48,428 nt of DNA from Polytrichum commune (taxonomy: Eukaryota; Streptophyta; Polytrichopsida; Polytrichales; Polytrichaceae). Every line of letters begins with the position of its first letter. The stretch's first letter is position 1. The stretch is taken from contig OX485804.1 in assembly GCA_950295325.1 (NCBI GenBank), positions 39,682,001 through 39,730,428 of the forward strand. Direction: 5' to 3'. Shown here in pieces: positions 1 through 11,386 of this stretch. The position numbers were made by a program, and so were the translations under genes. A model generated the notes under the pieces. It did no database searches. It saw nothing but the letters and a program-made list of their open reading frames with translations, and was not told where the DNA came from.

Positions 1-11
1 TTGGCCTTTGA

Positions 12-1210
12 GTCTTTTCATTAAAAAACGCATACTTACGATGCATTGGAAAACAGCTAAGAAATGCACTCAACGACCAAGGAAGACTAGGTATAATATA
101 CAAAGAACTTATACACCACATATTAGCTAAATATGACGGCACAGAAGAAATCCCAAGAATAATACAACTCGATTGCATTCGATCACCGACCATACGTACA
201 TTATTTCTCTTAAAAACTGCCAGAGGAATTCACCTTAAAAGAACAAATGAAAACTTCCAACTACATATGACAGAATTGGAACAAGAATGGCATACACAAG
301 CTACAAACGTACTCCCACACCTCAACCCCGAGCTATCACTCAAACTTTTACATAAATTACTAATGCACAACATCTACAAAATACAACACATCACCCTCCC
401 GAACGGTACAACCCTCATGACGCCAGACGACTTCAAAACTTATCACAAAACACCATCCAAACTAGAAAAAAACGCACTCCAAATAGCCGAACAACTATTT
501 TGCTATCCAAGCTGCACACCGAACTGCCCAAACCCCTGTATAAGACACCCACCCGCTCGGACGCTTAAACCAAGATATATCTCAAGTAATCAAAACCTAG
601 TTCCAAGAGCACCAGATAATCCACCCCAACCCCTAATTCCACAACAACAGCTTCACCCAAACCCACCCCCCAACGTCACAAACAACCCCATAAGATTCGC
701 CATCGACATAATATTAGAACACAAAACAAAAACCATAAAAGACAAATATAAAATAACAAAGAAATTCAACACATATTTATGCCGATGGACTCTCCAAAAC
801 AATATTATATATAACAAATGGATGCCACAAAGAGAACTCTTCCCCGTCAACCACCCAACAGTCATCGCGCATAATATTACATTACTAACGGAATACTACA
901 GAATACTACAACACATGTATTATAAAAAAATTCTTAATACACTTTATTCCTGAACAAAACAGAGATACAAGATTCATCCCCCCATCCACAACTATCCCAC
1001 TCACACAAATATTCATAACCGAATGTAACCCAGAAAAAAATATTCTTACCAATAAAGATACTATACAAATACAAAATGAGCAAACCCACATATATGAAGA
1101 TACTGGGAAACACCTTATCACCATACCAACAACAAGACTAAAATGGCTATAGCAACAATACAACAAAGCAAGATACAACTCACATAGGCTAGTACCTCAA
1201 ACACAAACAT
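12..1210 (+). pseudogene. LINE polyprotein segment between RT and RNase H (broken)
   Basis: An open frame runs from the stop at 9-11 to the stop at 951-953 (about 313 codons), so the ATG at 267 is probably not a real start. The text continues in the next frame from about 943 to 1193 and then in a third frame from 1211, so one shift lies near 940-953 and one near 1190-1211. The middle piece has an in-frame TAG around 1150, after the residues RLKWL. No named domain is visible; the segment contains several cysteines near 510-540 and a proline-rich stretch at about 600-680. It sits where LINEs with long polyproteins have the thumb and linker between the reverse transcriptase and RNase H. Confidence 0.6.
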
Positions 1211-3442
1211 TTGAAAAAAGAAGTAGTATGGCTCTATCAAAGATATAAAAGCAAAATTCCCAAGAATGCCTCAACAAAAACAAGACTACATACCCTACCC
1301 ACAAACATAATAGACTCCCTCATTACCACCCTCAATATCTCACACTCCTACTTTTCTTCACCAGTAAAATGCTCAACAAAAATTTCAAAATTCTACTCCC
1401 CTTTCGTAAGAGACAAAGTCTTTGGAGCACTAGGAACCGCCTTCCAATATAAATGGGAAGGCATAGGATACGCTCATCCACATAACGAAGAAATAGCCCA
1501 ACAAGCAATCCATTGGGCAAGATTAGCAGCCAAAAATGATCCAAACACCATCACTATAGTAGTAATATCAAACACAAATTGGTACCACGACCCCTCTCCT
1601 TATATCGGACCATTCCCAGACACACACGTCATCACCCACTTCGCTGCATACACAATTACATATGAAGAACCAACAATCCCCCAAGAAAAACAAATAGCAA
1701 AAACAGAGTCACTTGCGATACAAATTCTATGTATACACCATCAAAATCACAATATTGGCACAACCCATCAAATTAATACATTCAAAACAACACTTGATAA
1801 CCTACAAATCCCACAATACTACCTCCATAACGCCCCACCAACCCCGCACAACACACCAGTCAATAAAAATAAAAAATGGAACAAACTAATATACCCGCCT
1901 GTAGCTTACCAGACCACACTTAACACACCACCACTCCCAAATTTTGTAACAAACACCACACTCAAATTTCAACCACAACATAGCTACTATAGCGATGGCT
2001 CCTTCATACCCCCCACCCAAAAAGCTAATGGACACTGGAAAAAATAAAAAACTGGCTACGGAATATATAACTCAACCAAGATAGACATGCAAATCTCGAA
2101 AAGACTACCATGGCTACAAACATGCTTCCGAGCATAACTAATGGTCATCCATAAAGCACTCAAACTAATATCTACTAAATACCCAAACGAACCTGCACAT
2201 ATATTTACAGACTGCCTCAGTTGCCTATATAACCTAAACACACAAATTAAACATCCTACCACGCATAACAACCATGCAGACATAATAATACTAACAAACA
2301 TGGTAGAAATATTAAAAACACGTACCCAACCCACCACATTTTATAAAGTCAAAGCACACATCAACATTGAAGGAAACGAACAAGCAGATAACCTTGCAAA
2401 AATAGGAGCCAGAAAAAGATACTCCATCGCTTCAAAATCATACGAGTATGCACATACCACACCATTCTATTGTCAAAAAGACATATGGCCAGGTCCTATG
2501 AAACGACCAGATAAAGGTCCTGTGAGATGTCTACAGACATATCTAACCAAATATGACTTAAAAAATAACATTGAAATCATGACAAACCAATTCCCTAACA
2601 TTAGCAAATGGACCACGAACCCAGACATTGATAATGAACTATCCAATGATTTTTGGCACGACCCTACAATTACATATGCACAAAAAACTAATATACTAAA
2701 ATTCCGCACTGGCCAGTACATGGGTAATGCAAGAAAACAACTATTTTTTGGAAGAGAAAGATTTCCCTCAATAACATGCTCTATATGTAACTTAGAAGAT
2801 GTGGACACATGGCTTCACGTACTGCTGAAATGCAACCACCATCATATCCACGCCATAAGAGTTAAAAGACATAACAAAGCAGTATGGGAATTGAGAAAAC
2901 TAATCCTATCATCACAAAAATCAAGATGCTATACCCTTATGAACGCAGAAACATTTAATAATAAACCCCAAGAAAACACAGTACCCCCATGGCTATTAGC
3001 ATGCTCCTGTGAACAACAAAGATGTCACTGTAATGCCAGATTTAAACCAGACATACTCTGTGTAAAAGGTCACCCGTACAATAATGACCCACCATCAAAC
3101 CCATCAGACAACCTCACAGTACAATTCATTGAATTTACCTATTGCAACGATAGATTCCCACAAGAAACAATTACAAATAAAATCCAGAAATACCAACCTC
3201 TAATAAACGACATTACAGAATTAGGATGGAAAGTCGACCCACTCATAGTAATAACAGCAGGAGCTAGAGGCACAACCCACACCCCCTCAATTAAACTCCT
3301 TGAAACAAATTTCAAAATACTAGAAACCACCATCAAACACGCATTCAAAGAAATCAACACCATTGCCATACAACATGCCGGATCAATTATCCTACATAAA
3401 AGGAAAATAGAAAACAACCAACCCCTGCCCCTTGATCAATAA
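1211..3442 (+). pseudogene. LINE polyprotein segment: RNase H, CCHC zinc motif, restriction-like endonuclease
   Basis: A single frame is interrupted by TAA stops at 2045-2047 and 2135-2137. RNase H: the first catalytic Asp is in SDGS (codon 1994-1996), the next acidic position in the RAEL-type helix is the TAA at 2135-2137, the third is Asp in FTDCLS (2210-2212), and a KAH...GNEQAD block ends with Asp at 2387-2389. Zinc motif: C-x2-C-x9-H-x4-C starts at codon 2777-2779, with RHN near 2866-2874. Nuclease: a PD pair at 3047-3052, Glu of IEFTY at 3131-3133, then KIQKY at 3179-3193, followed by a conserved GWKVDPLIVI...RG block. Known family architecture: R2-type LINEs place CCHC and a PD-(D/E)xK nuclease after the RT, and Dualen elements add an RNase H. 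The in-frame stops and the lost catalytic residue make it non-functional as read. Confidence 0.8.
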
Positions 3443-3499
3443 ATAACACAAAACAAACAAGTAAAGAAGAAAAATAACTCTATTTATAATACATATCTA

Positions 3500-3720
3500 G
3501 CACAAAGCAAACACTTGTCTCAGGAAATAGGGATAGGGCTGGCTGGTTCTCAACAAATTTTTCTGCCTATGATAAGAATCACTAGCAGCACCAAGCCATG
3601 TATACCATTACAACGCTCAAACGGACACAAAGGGAATCGAACCCGGACCGTTTAATGGTAGCACAAACGTTCCAACCAACCTTGGAACCATGACTTGGCA
3701 TCCTCAATACAAAAGCCAAC
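3500..3720 (-). mobile_element. tRNA-related SINE-like sequence
   Basis: On the minus strand the bases complementary to 3633-3643 read GGTTCGATTCC, a perfect pol III B box. About 45 nt upstream in that orientation is an A-box-like stretch (TGGTTCCAAGG, near 3680-3695). The pair and its spacing fit the tRNA-derived head of a plant SINE; the 3' body would extend towards 3500. No cloverleaf with paired acceptor arms can be drawn, so a functional tRNA gene is unlikely. Element limits are approximate. Confidence 0.5.
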
Positions 3721-3728
3721 ACCTATAT

Positions 3729-3767
3729 ACTCTAAACCCTAAAACTCTCAACCCTAAACCCTACATC
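3729..3767. repeat. Short interstitial telomere-like motif
   Basis: Three separated occurrences of the plant telomere unit CCCTAAA or close variants occur within about 40 bp (ctctaaaccctaaaac, then ccctaaaccctac). It is too short and irregular to be a telomere tract. Confidence 0.4.
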
Positions 3768-5061
3768 AATACGACTAATCAACACCACTAAGGTTACTGA
3801 CACCTATCCTTAGTCACTATAGTGTCTATTCCCGAAAGGGGTGAGTAGTCTCGATACAATGGCCCTTTGCCTTGTGGGCTCTGGCTCATTGTCAAGACGA
3901 ACAAACACTTTATTCACGCCGGCCTCCTGAAAAAGGGGGCAGGTGTTCATATCTATCTTCTTGTCATAGTTGGAGTTCTCTTTATAAGGCAAACAGATGA
4001 CGCCAACTCGGGATGGATTTGAATGAAAGGTGCTCCACCCTTGGACATTGACTCGGCTCATACTTAAACATGATATGCCAAACTCCTAATGTTTCTCTTG
4101 AGAGAAAGAGAGAGAGAGAGAGATTTTTCTTGCTTAGTGCTATGCTTAATGTCAAGCTTAGTCTTTGTGCAATACATACTCTTATCAAGAGGCCACACCA
4201 TATCTATGTACCTTTCAAAACCCGGGAGGGTGGGTGGGGTCATTTCTCATGGCTATGCCCTTGCATATCAAACAACTTACCATGGTCATTGTCATCTCTT
4301 GGTATGTCTCTAAGAAAGTAAACGACCATAAGTAAACTATTTTACTAAGGTTTTACCCTTGCACCCTTAATATAAAGTAATGTATTTCATATCCAAAGTA
4401 TGCCATCCTCAAGTATAAACCTTGTCCACTACTACTTCAAAGTCCTATCATTACTTAATATATTGCCTAACATTCTTCATCATTAAAGAATGTCTAAGTC
4501 TTATATACACAATATTTTTGACAAAAGTTGGTATATAAAAGTTGAAGATGTTGTCAAATTTGTGAAGGGTCTGCCTCACCTGTGCCCATGCCACCAACCA
4601 AGTCCAAAGAGAGGGTTAGTAACGTACTCGAGGTGAATAACATCAAAACCCAATTGTTATTTATGTCACACAATAATGTACAACATGAACATACATTGCA
4701 AAAAAAATACACATGCTTTCATGGAGTACTCCACATGTTCCTTAGCCATTTGAACCTTGTGCATTCGAGGTTAGAGTTGGGTTACATACACCTCCCAACA
4801 CACCAAAATTGCATCACTTACACTAAGCTCAAAAGTTACTTAGGGTAAACAACCACCGCGGTTTAGCCAACGAAAGGAGGTCCTTATGACCTCACTCTCT
4901 TAATATAGAGTTAGGTAGTCCTTTGTGGCCATAGATGCAAATGCCCTGATCTATGGTGGATATCTGTTAGTTGAGACTAACCTAACCCTAAAGTAACTTT
5001 ACCTTGGGTTTAGCATAAGTTATTGGTTTGGTTCGTTCATGGTTAAGGCAATACATAGTGT

Positions 5062-5088
5062 AGAGAGAGAGAGAGAGAGAGAGAGAGA
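5062..5088. repeat. (GA)n microsatellite
   Basis: An uninterrupted run of about 13 GA dinucleotides. A shorter, interrupted GA run lies at about 4104-4121. Confidence 0.9.
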
Positions 5089-7539
5089 CCACTTGTGTTG
5101 GTGTGAATGAAAGACGCTTCATCTTGAACATAGCCTCGAGCTCGTATGTGAACCCGAAATAAGTTTATGGTTCCTCTTCACATACTTGTATGTTAGTTAT
5201 GTTGGGATCTGAAAAAAATACAAATTCTTTCTTTTATCCTCCTTAAGAAATCTAGAATAAAGAAACGTGGCACCTACTCATGAGATCGGTTACACCATGG
5301 GGAGCTCTGACCACATATTTTAGACTTAGACCATACAAACTCTTACCAATCATGCCAATCGTACAATCCCCTGATTTCAACACATTGATCAACTCACACC
5401 ACAAACATCCCACATACACACACACAAAACTATTTACATAGTAAACCTACAACAAGTTTTCCCATATGCTTTTCCACACGCCCTCATGCCCTTTGGAAAC
5501 ATTGTCAGAAAGAGTACTTCTAGGCAGAAGGTTTTTTCTGGTCACTTTCATATCGCCCTTTGAGCATGTCCTCCTAAAAGGTGGAAACATCCAACCTAAC
5601 CTTGGACCAATAATAAAATCCTACAAACCCTCCCAATAGAATAGTAATAAAAGAAAAAAACAATATTTCATAACAAACACACTAAGGTTTGAATCCCAGT
5701 ACACACACTTAGCAACTTATTTGAACCATATATAATTGTACTTGACTGTGAAGTAAGAGGTATCATTATTACTATAAATAGTAAAGGAACATTTGAAGAG
5801 GTTGACAATGAGACCAACATTTTTTTTATAAAAGAAAATGAAAATGTTGAAGATTTATTGTTGAAGGCTATAATAATGCATGAAGTGATAGCCAATTCAT
5901 TATGCAAATCAAGCTTAAGAAAGAATCAAACGTTCAATTTTGGGATATGAAACACTAAATATGATATAAATGAGTGACTACAATTTTTGTACTAATATTA
6001 TCATGTGAGCATTCAAATTCTGCAATAAATGTGTTGTAGCTTGAAAATATGCAATCAAACTAGAAGAATGTCTCATTACTTATTCCAAAAATCCTTCCGT
6101 TTTGTCTTGAAATTTTGTTCTTTTTATTTTTTTCCAATACTTGGACATGAACTCCCCTTATGTGAATTATGTTGTGTGTCTTGAATACCCTAGTATTGAT
6201 GATCATCTTAAGCACTTGTTGACATTTGATTCACATACTTGCACGTTGTCTTGAGGGTTGCACCTTTCATTCAAACCAAATTCACGTGCATTCGCAACAT
6301 ACTCTAAAGACCCCCTATAATTTAATTTAATTTTGTAAAATATAATAATCCACATTCAATTTCAATGATAAAAACATGAGTGATAATATGTGTACATTTA
6401 AAATTTGTCTTTATATACATTCATTGACAAAAGCATACAAATACACTTTACAATCGACCCCTGTCATATGTATAATAAAAAACCCTAGGATTCATGAATA
6501 AAGTCAATGAAGACTTTTTCATCCCTGATGACACTCACCAACGTCGAAGTTTGCAATATATGTGATAAGAAGAAAATGCAATTGTTGTTTCTAAGTCTAC
6601 CATCAAATGTCTAGTCCGATCGTATGTCCATTTGTTGTTGGTTCCTTTTCTTATACCAACATAAGCCAATCCACATGTTTGATGGATAGTTCATCAAGTC
6701 AATTGGATCCCTACACTCCACCCAATGATTACCATACTTTCTACGCATGCTCTAAAACCTCACAACAAACCAAGCCTTAATTAGAGTTGATTTTTTTTCT
6801 TTGCCTTGATTTTTTTTTAAATATTAGCTTTAGGTGTGTTCAATAACACACACCGTAATGATAGACAATATTTAATATAGTATCATGGTATGTGGCAGCA
6901 AGGAGGTTAGGTTTTATTTGTGAATTGCTAGCCTTAATCTAAGTCAATCCATCTTTACAAAAATTTAGATCGCCATTCAATTGACTAACTAACATGCTTT
7001 TGACAATTCTAAGATCCTCTACCTCTACATAAGTCATGATGATCTTCACATTAAAAAAACTTATGCTTTAAAGTCCAATGACAATACCATACAGGTACAG
7101 ATTGTTGTACATGCTTTAGAGGTCCTCCATGCATGTACATACCTACGAGTTATAATTTGTGTAGCATATGTATGCGTAGTATGGAAAGTTCAAACTAATT
7201 ACCCCTTTGTGCATTCACAAATCCATCTGTTCATAATATTGACATTCAAGTCTATCGTACCTGAAATTGTTTTTATGATTGTTATTTTTGTACTCAATCA
7301 AAAGCACCTTGTATCTCTTCTTACAAGCTAGTCACTTCCTTCCAAAATTGCACAAACTTGAAACCATACAAGCATGAAGCTCAATTCAAGCATTCATTAT
7401 TGTCCATGTACAATCATTAAATATTAGAAGTATATAATGTAACCAGTGAAATTGTATGCAAACTGTATGTAGAGATGAATAGGCTCGCATTGGGTTGAAT
7501 ACACTATGTCTCAAACTCTATCAATTTGAGACAAACGAC

Positions 7540-7625
7540 TCGAAAGTCTAAGCCCCCTGCCTTTCCCATAGAGGCATTGGATCATGATTCCTTAGATCTA
7601 GGGTTTGAATCCCACTCATGTATGA
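7540..7625 (+). mobile_element. Possible tRNA-derived SINE head
   Basis: GGTTTGAATCC at 7602-7612 matches the pol III B box except for one pyrimidine. The 60 bases before it (from taagccccctgc) read like a degenerate tRNA-related head with a weak A-box-like segment near 7570-7585. No tail or target duplication was identified, so this is tentative. Confidence 0.3.
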
Positions 7626-8165
7626 ATTTCTAAAGTACACAAAAAGGGGTCCATGGAAAGATTCAAAGGCCAAGGCCTTACAAAAGGCCCAATTGTCCGA
7701 ATCTCAATGTGTTCTTTTGCACTTTCTTTCACATTCTCTTTTGAAACTAAATATTGCATGCCTTGTGTTCTTGTTAATTGTGCAAATTCTTCTTTTTATC
7801 TCCATGTGACATATATTTCATTATCATTCTTTGTCGATATTTACATATGACCTACCTCTTGAAGATGGGCTTGACACAATTTTCAGCAAACCATGAAACA
7901 TTATCCATAGTTTGCCATGTAAGACTCCGTGTAAAATTTACATTCAAGATAATTGTATTTAGGCCCTTAGGCCTTCACCTTTTAGTGTGGAAAGAATTTG
8001 GACCTTTTTGACCAATGAGAGGTCTCAAATTTCAATGGCCATGGGCCTTCACTCTCGTATGTGCAGTGGCCCTGATCTTATGCTTATTGGGGCATTTATT
8101 CATGTGGATTTTGGAATATAACTTTATCGTGGGTCACACAACCAGCCTTGCTCTCAGATAAGGGT

Positions 8166-9015
8166 GATCCTATGAGCATGTTTCTTGCTTGTATTGACAA
8201 CAAGATTCGAGGTGTGGTGTTATTGCCACGTCAGTTATGGATGGATATGGGGTTCCTCAAAAGAAACAAGTTTGATGTCACAACTTAAGTGGAGGCCAAA
8301 CATGCCCAAAACCGGAGGAGGTTTTCACAAAAAGTCGTCTCAGACTGGAGATGTGTTTTGAAACTTGGGGCCACACTCCATGTGCAAATGAGCCATTGTT
8401 TTTGTTGGTTTAGTATACCTCACCTCAAAGATGACTACTTTACAAAAGAATTTTGAACATTTAAGACCCGATGTTGTGTTCTATTGGCTCTCAAATTGAT
8501 GGGCCATGTTTTCTCCCCACCAATTTTCATGAACTCAGAGTCTCGTGGGGAGGCAAGTTGGGGTGGGGTGGGGGGGGGGGGATCCTATGAGCATGCTTCT
8601 TGCTTGTATTGACAATAAGATTCAAGGTGCGGTGTTATTGCCACGTCAGTTGTGGATGGAAATGGGGTTCCTCAAAAGAAACAAGTTTGATGTTGTAACT
8701 TAAGTGGAGGCCACACACGCCCAAAACTGGAGGTTGTCCACAAAAAGTCATCTCGCACTGGCGAGGTGAAACTGGATGTTTTGAAACTTGGGGCCCCATT
8801 ACACGTGCAAATGAACCGCCGCCGCTTTCGTTAGTTTAGTATACCTTACCTCAAAAAGATGACTACTTTACAAAAGTACCAAGATATGAATCTTAAACAT
8901 ATAAGACATGATGTTGTGTTCTATTGGCTCCCAAAACAACGGGTCGTGTTTTCTCCCCATCAATTTTCAAGAACTGAGAGTTTGGTGGGGAGGCAAGGAG
9001 GAAGGGGGGGGGGGC
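8166..9015 (+). repeat. Tandem direct duplication of a 415-434 bp unit, each ending in a G run
   Basis: Unit 1 (8166-8580) and unit 2 (8581 to about 9015) both start with gatcctatgagcatg and share most of their length, including acgtcagttrtggatgg, the gatgactactttacaaaag segment and the ttctccccaycaattttca segment. Each ends in a poly-G tract (8570-8581 and 9004-9014). A third, inverted relative lies at about 10219-10540. The open frames called here are not conserved between units, so the sequence looks non-coding. Confidence 0.85.
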
Positions 9016-10620
9016 ATACATGTTGTGAAATTACCGGTTTCTCACATTGACGCCACCTTCTTAGGGGCGGTTTACACTATGGACCATGAAGTTGGACCAG
9101 GGCTCTGCAAGGCTGTTGATTGGCTGTTGAAGTTCTCCTAGGACAACTTCGGTTTACACTAAGGAAAAAATGGCAGAGGGACCATGGAGGTCGAGGTCCC
9201 CAAAATATAATTTTTAAGGCCTAATAAATGCACTGACATGGTCCAACGGGTTTTGCATTGAGAGAGGCAAGAGAGGTGGTCTGGTAGGAAAAGGCAAGGG
9301 CCCATGTCAAAGAAATACTATTTCAATCAATTTTTAATGAATCTACCTTTTAAGCGCCTTAATTATACCATAGCCCATGAGACATATCAGCACTACCTTG
9401 CCCTACCCCTTAAACCGGCTCACACGTGTTTCACCAAACAACGCGGGACATCTAGAACTCAAGAATTCAAGTGCAGATTTGTTTTTTTGGTCTACCAAAT
9501 GTAATGTTTGGAATTTTGGGGCTTGTAATATACCGTTGGAAAGGTACGCACTCCAATATTCTTACAAAATGCAGTTGCAAAACAAAAAAGAAAATTTTGT
9601 AGTGGTTTAGTGATTGTAGATCATGGTAGTCAAAAGAAGTGCAATGGGAAATATTCTAACATTAATTATCAAAGAATTGAAAATTAGTGTTGAGTAAGGT
9701 AGGGTGGTAACAACATTAAATATAATCAAACACTAAATATCCTATTTAGTGTAGTGACAACACAAGGTACATGTCACATGTAAATTACATTGAGCATGTA
9801 CAAATTAAATTGCTCATTTTATTTTATTTAAAAAAAATTGTTGTGAGAAGATTTGCAAGCCACATCTTCGACACATTTAACAAGAAGTGAAGACAAGTGA
9901 AGCCCAAGAGAAGACAAGGAATGATCAAACTTAAATTTTTTTCAAAATTGCCCTTTTTGGGCATGTATTAAAAAAACCAGCACCTCCACTTTTTGGTGCA
10001 TGGTCATTCTTCATGGTCCACATTCGGTTTACACCTAGTGAAGGGCCCATGAACCATGAAAACTAATATTTTAGTAACTCTGACCATGGAAGTCGTCCCA
10101 TGAAGTCGTCCCACGCAAAATAGGCCTCTTACGTGGGACGACTTCATGGTCCATAGTGTAAACCGCCCCTTAGCATTCCATGAGTTGAATAAAAAGTTGA
10201 TTATTCATGGAACGGCAACTAAAGGTTGTCTCCCCACCATACTCTTAGCTCTTGAAAATTGGTGGGGAGAAAACACGGCCCATCATTTTGGGAACCAATA
10301 GAACACAACATCGGGTCCAAAGGTTTAAAAATCATATTATGATATCACTGTAAAATAGTCATCTTTGAGGTGGGGTGTCACTAAAGTAACGAAAATGGCG
10401 GCTCATTTGCACATTAACATGGTCCCAAGTTTCAAAACATTCAGTTTCAACTCTCCGGTCCGAGACAACTTTTGGTGAAATCCCCCAGTGTTGGGTGTGT
10501 GTGACCTCCACTAAACCCCCATTCCCAACTGCCACTTCCATGAACAATCAACTTTATATTTAGCTCCCTCAATGCTAAGAAGATGGCGTGAGTATAAAAA
10601 ACCGGCAGTTTCACAACTTG
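9016..10620. mobile_element. Long inverted-repeat element interrupted by a family A insertion
   Basis: The left arm is 9016-9063 continuing at 10170-10220. The right arm is the reverse complement of about 10535-10620. Shared stretches include gttgtgaaa..ccggttt, gacgcca.cttctta, and agttgattrttcatggaa. The centre (10219-10535) is an inverted copy of the 8166-9015 unit. The left arm is split by the 1.1-kb element at 9064-10169 while the right arm is uninterrupted, which gives an internal empty site. No transposase is visible. Confidence 0.65.
9064..10169. mobile_element. Family A transposon, full-length copy (TIR about 30 bp, TSD TTA)
   Basis: The left end reads GGGGCGGTTTACACTATGGA and continues CCATGAAGT; the right end is its exact reverse complement at about 10140-10169. 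TTA flanks both sides (9061-9063 and 10170-10172). A TTA duplication with G-rich inverted ends fits PIF/Harbinger-like non-autonomous elements, which is inference. A second copy of the 'cggtttacact' motif lies inside the left end near 9150. A smaller insertion similar to the MITE at 43520-43842 occupies about 9630-9755. There is no transposase frame. Further copies are at 23971-24335 and 33785-34369. Confidence 0.85.
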
Positions 10621-10885
10621 TGTGACCCTCCACCCTTTACACCTTAACTTTCAAAAGCCAATTTGAATGGAAGTAAACAATATGGAACTTTTGTCCAAAC
10701 ATCATGACCCACCCATATAAGTTGAATTTGGCATACTGTGTGTTATTCCTTGACAAAAAAACCTGACTCGACTTGTCAATTGAGCTGAAATTATACCTTT
10801 ATCTATCAAGCCATCACTTAAAAAACCAAGCAATGATTGCATCAATACTTTTTGTTCAAACTCGGTTTTTGGTTATGTTGGTTTA

Positions 10886-11386
10886 AGGGCCACTTCACGC
10901 ACGAGACTGAGAGCCCGTGATCATTACACTTCAAGCACTCTCATTGGTGAAAAAGGCGGAGCCGGTCCAAGTTCGCTTCACACTACGCTTGAGGGACCAA
11001 CGGAGCATGTGAATGCTAGATGGATGTAATGTCTTCATGGATTCCTACGTGGCATTGAATGAATCATGTTTCATGGTCACTTGGACTATTTTCAAAAACG
11101 GCCTCTTGGAGGTAGGCCTAACAGAAAACCTGGAGACCATGACACTCCGAACGCTCACAACTGTTGGTTTATTCTGTTCTATCACGTGTAAGGATCTGCA
11201 TGAATAGAAATTCATTAAAATTGCATTTGGTTGAGGGCCTGGTCACATATGACTTCACACTACACTTGAGGATCCATGACCACACCGCATGATGTTGGAG
11301 GTGTCTTGGGACGGCCTTTGGACACTTTCTTTTGGACTCTCACAATTTCATGGTCACGGCTCTTGGCTCGTGTGTGAAGTGGCCCT
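10886..11386 (+). mobile_element. Family B inverted-repeat element, copy 1
   Basis: The ends are imperfect inverted repeats starting AGGGCCACTTCAC and ending in the complementary GTGAAGTGGCCCT, with about 27 bp matching. The whole 501-bp element is also present in the opposite orientation at 18640-19144. Short frames in both copies share residues such as SCFMVTW and FKN, but the matching extends equally through the non-coding parts, so this is nucleotide conservation of a recent MITE-like family. No unambiguous target duplication was found. Confidence 0.8.

Larger units (their letters stand above)
1..3480 (+). mobile_element. Decayed LINE retrotransposon, 3' part, with RNase H and restriction-like endonuclease
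   Basis: The window opens inside a non-LTR retrotransposon read on the plus strand; its reverse transcriptase must lie upstream, outside the window. The visible protein runs through three frames (12-953, about 943-1193, 1211-3442), so at least two frameshifts and at least three in-frame stops have accumulated. The order of domains is a long post-RT linker, an RNase H, a C-x2-C-x9-H-x4-C zinc motif followed by an RHN triplet, and a PD...E...K nuclease core. This set is what R2/Dualen-type LINEs with a restriction-like endonuclease carry; the family match is inferred from motifs. The coding strand is A-rich and G-poor, unlike the transporter gene further on. A second, more damaged copy of the 3' end lies at about 24830-28018. 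The end near 3480 is approximate. Confidence 0.85.
3780..8165. other. Intergenic, no gene recognised
   Basis: AT-rich DNA with only short open frames lacking codon bias or recognisable motifs. It holds (GA)n microsatellites at about 4104-4121 and 5062-5088, each lying close to a shared 50-bp segment (about 4021-4070 and 5107-5157) that starts with gaatgaaag. A TGTTGGGATCTG at about 5199 resembles the start of an LTR, but I find no matching end. B-box-like GGTTTGAATCC occurs at 5696-5706 and at 7602-7612. Confidence 0.5.

Noticed and set aside
3620-3700. Functional tRNA gene on the minus strand
   Set aside because: Good B box, but no acceptor-stem pairing or proper anticodon arm; better explained as a SINE head.
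3729-3767. Telomeric array or chromosome end
   Set aside because: Only a few imperfect CCCTAAA units.
5199-5215. LTR start (TGTTGGGATCTG)
   Set aside because: No matching LTR end or primer-binding site could be located downstream.
11013-11207. 64-codon frame with a relative at 18819-19010 (minus) as a conserved small protein
   Set aside because: The match extends through the full family B element, including its non-coding ends, so it reflects element copying, not protein conservation.
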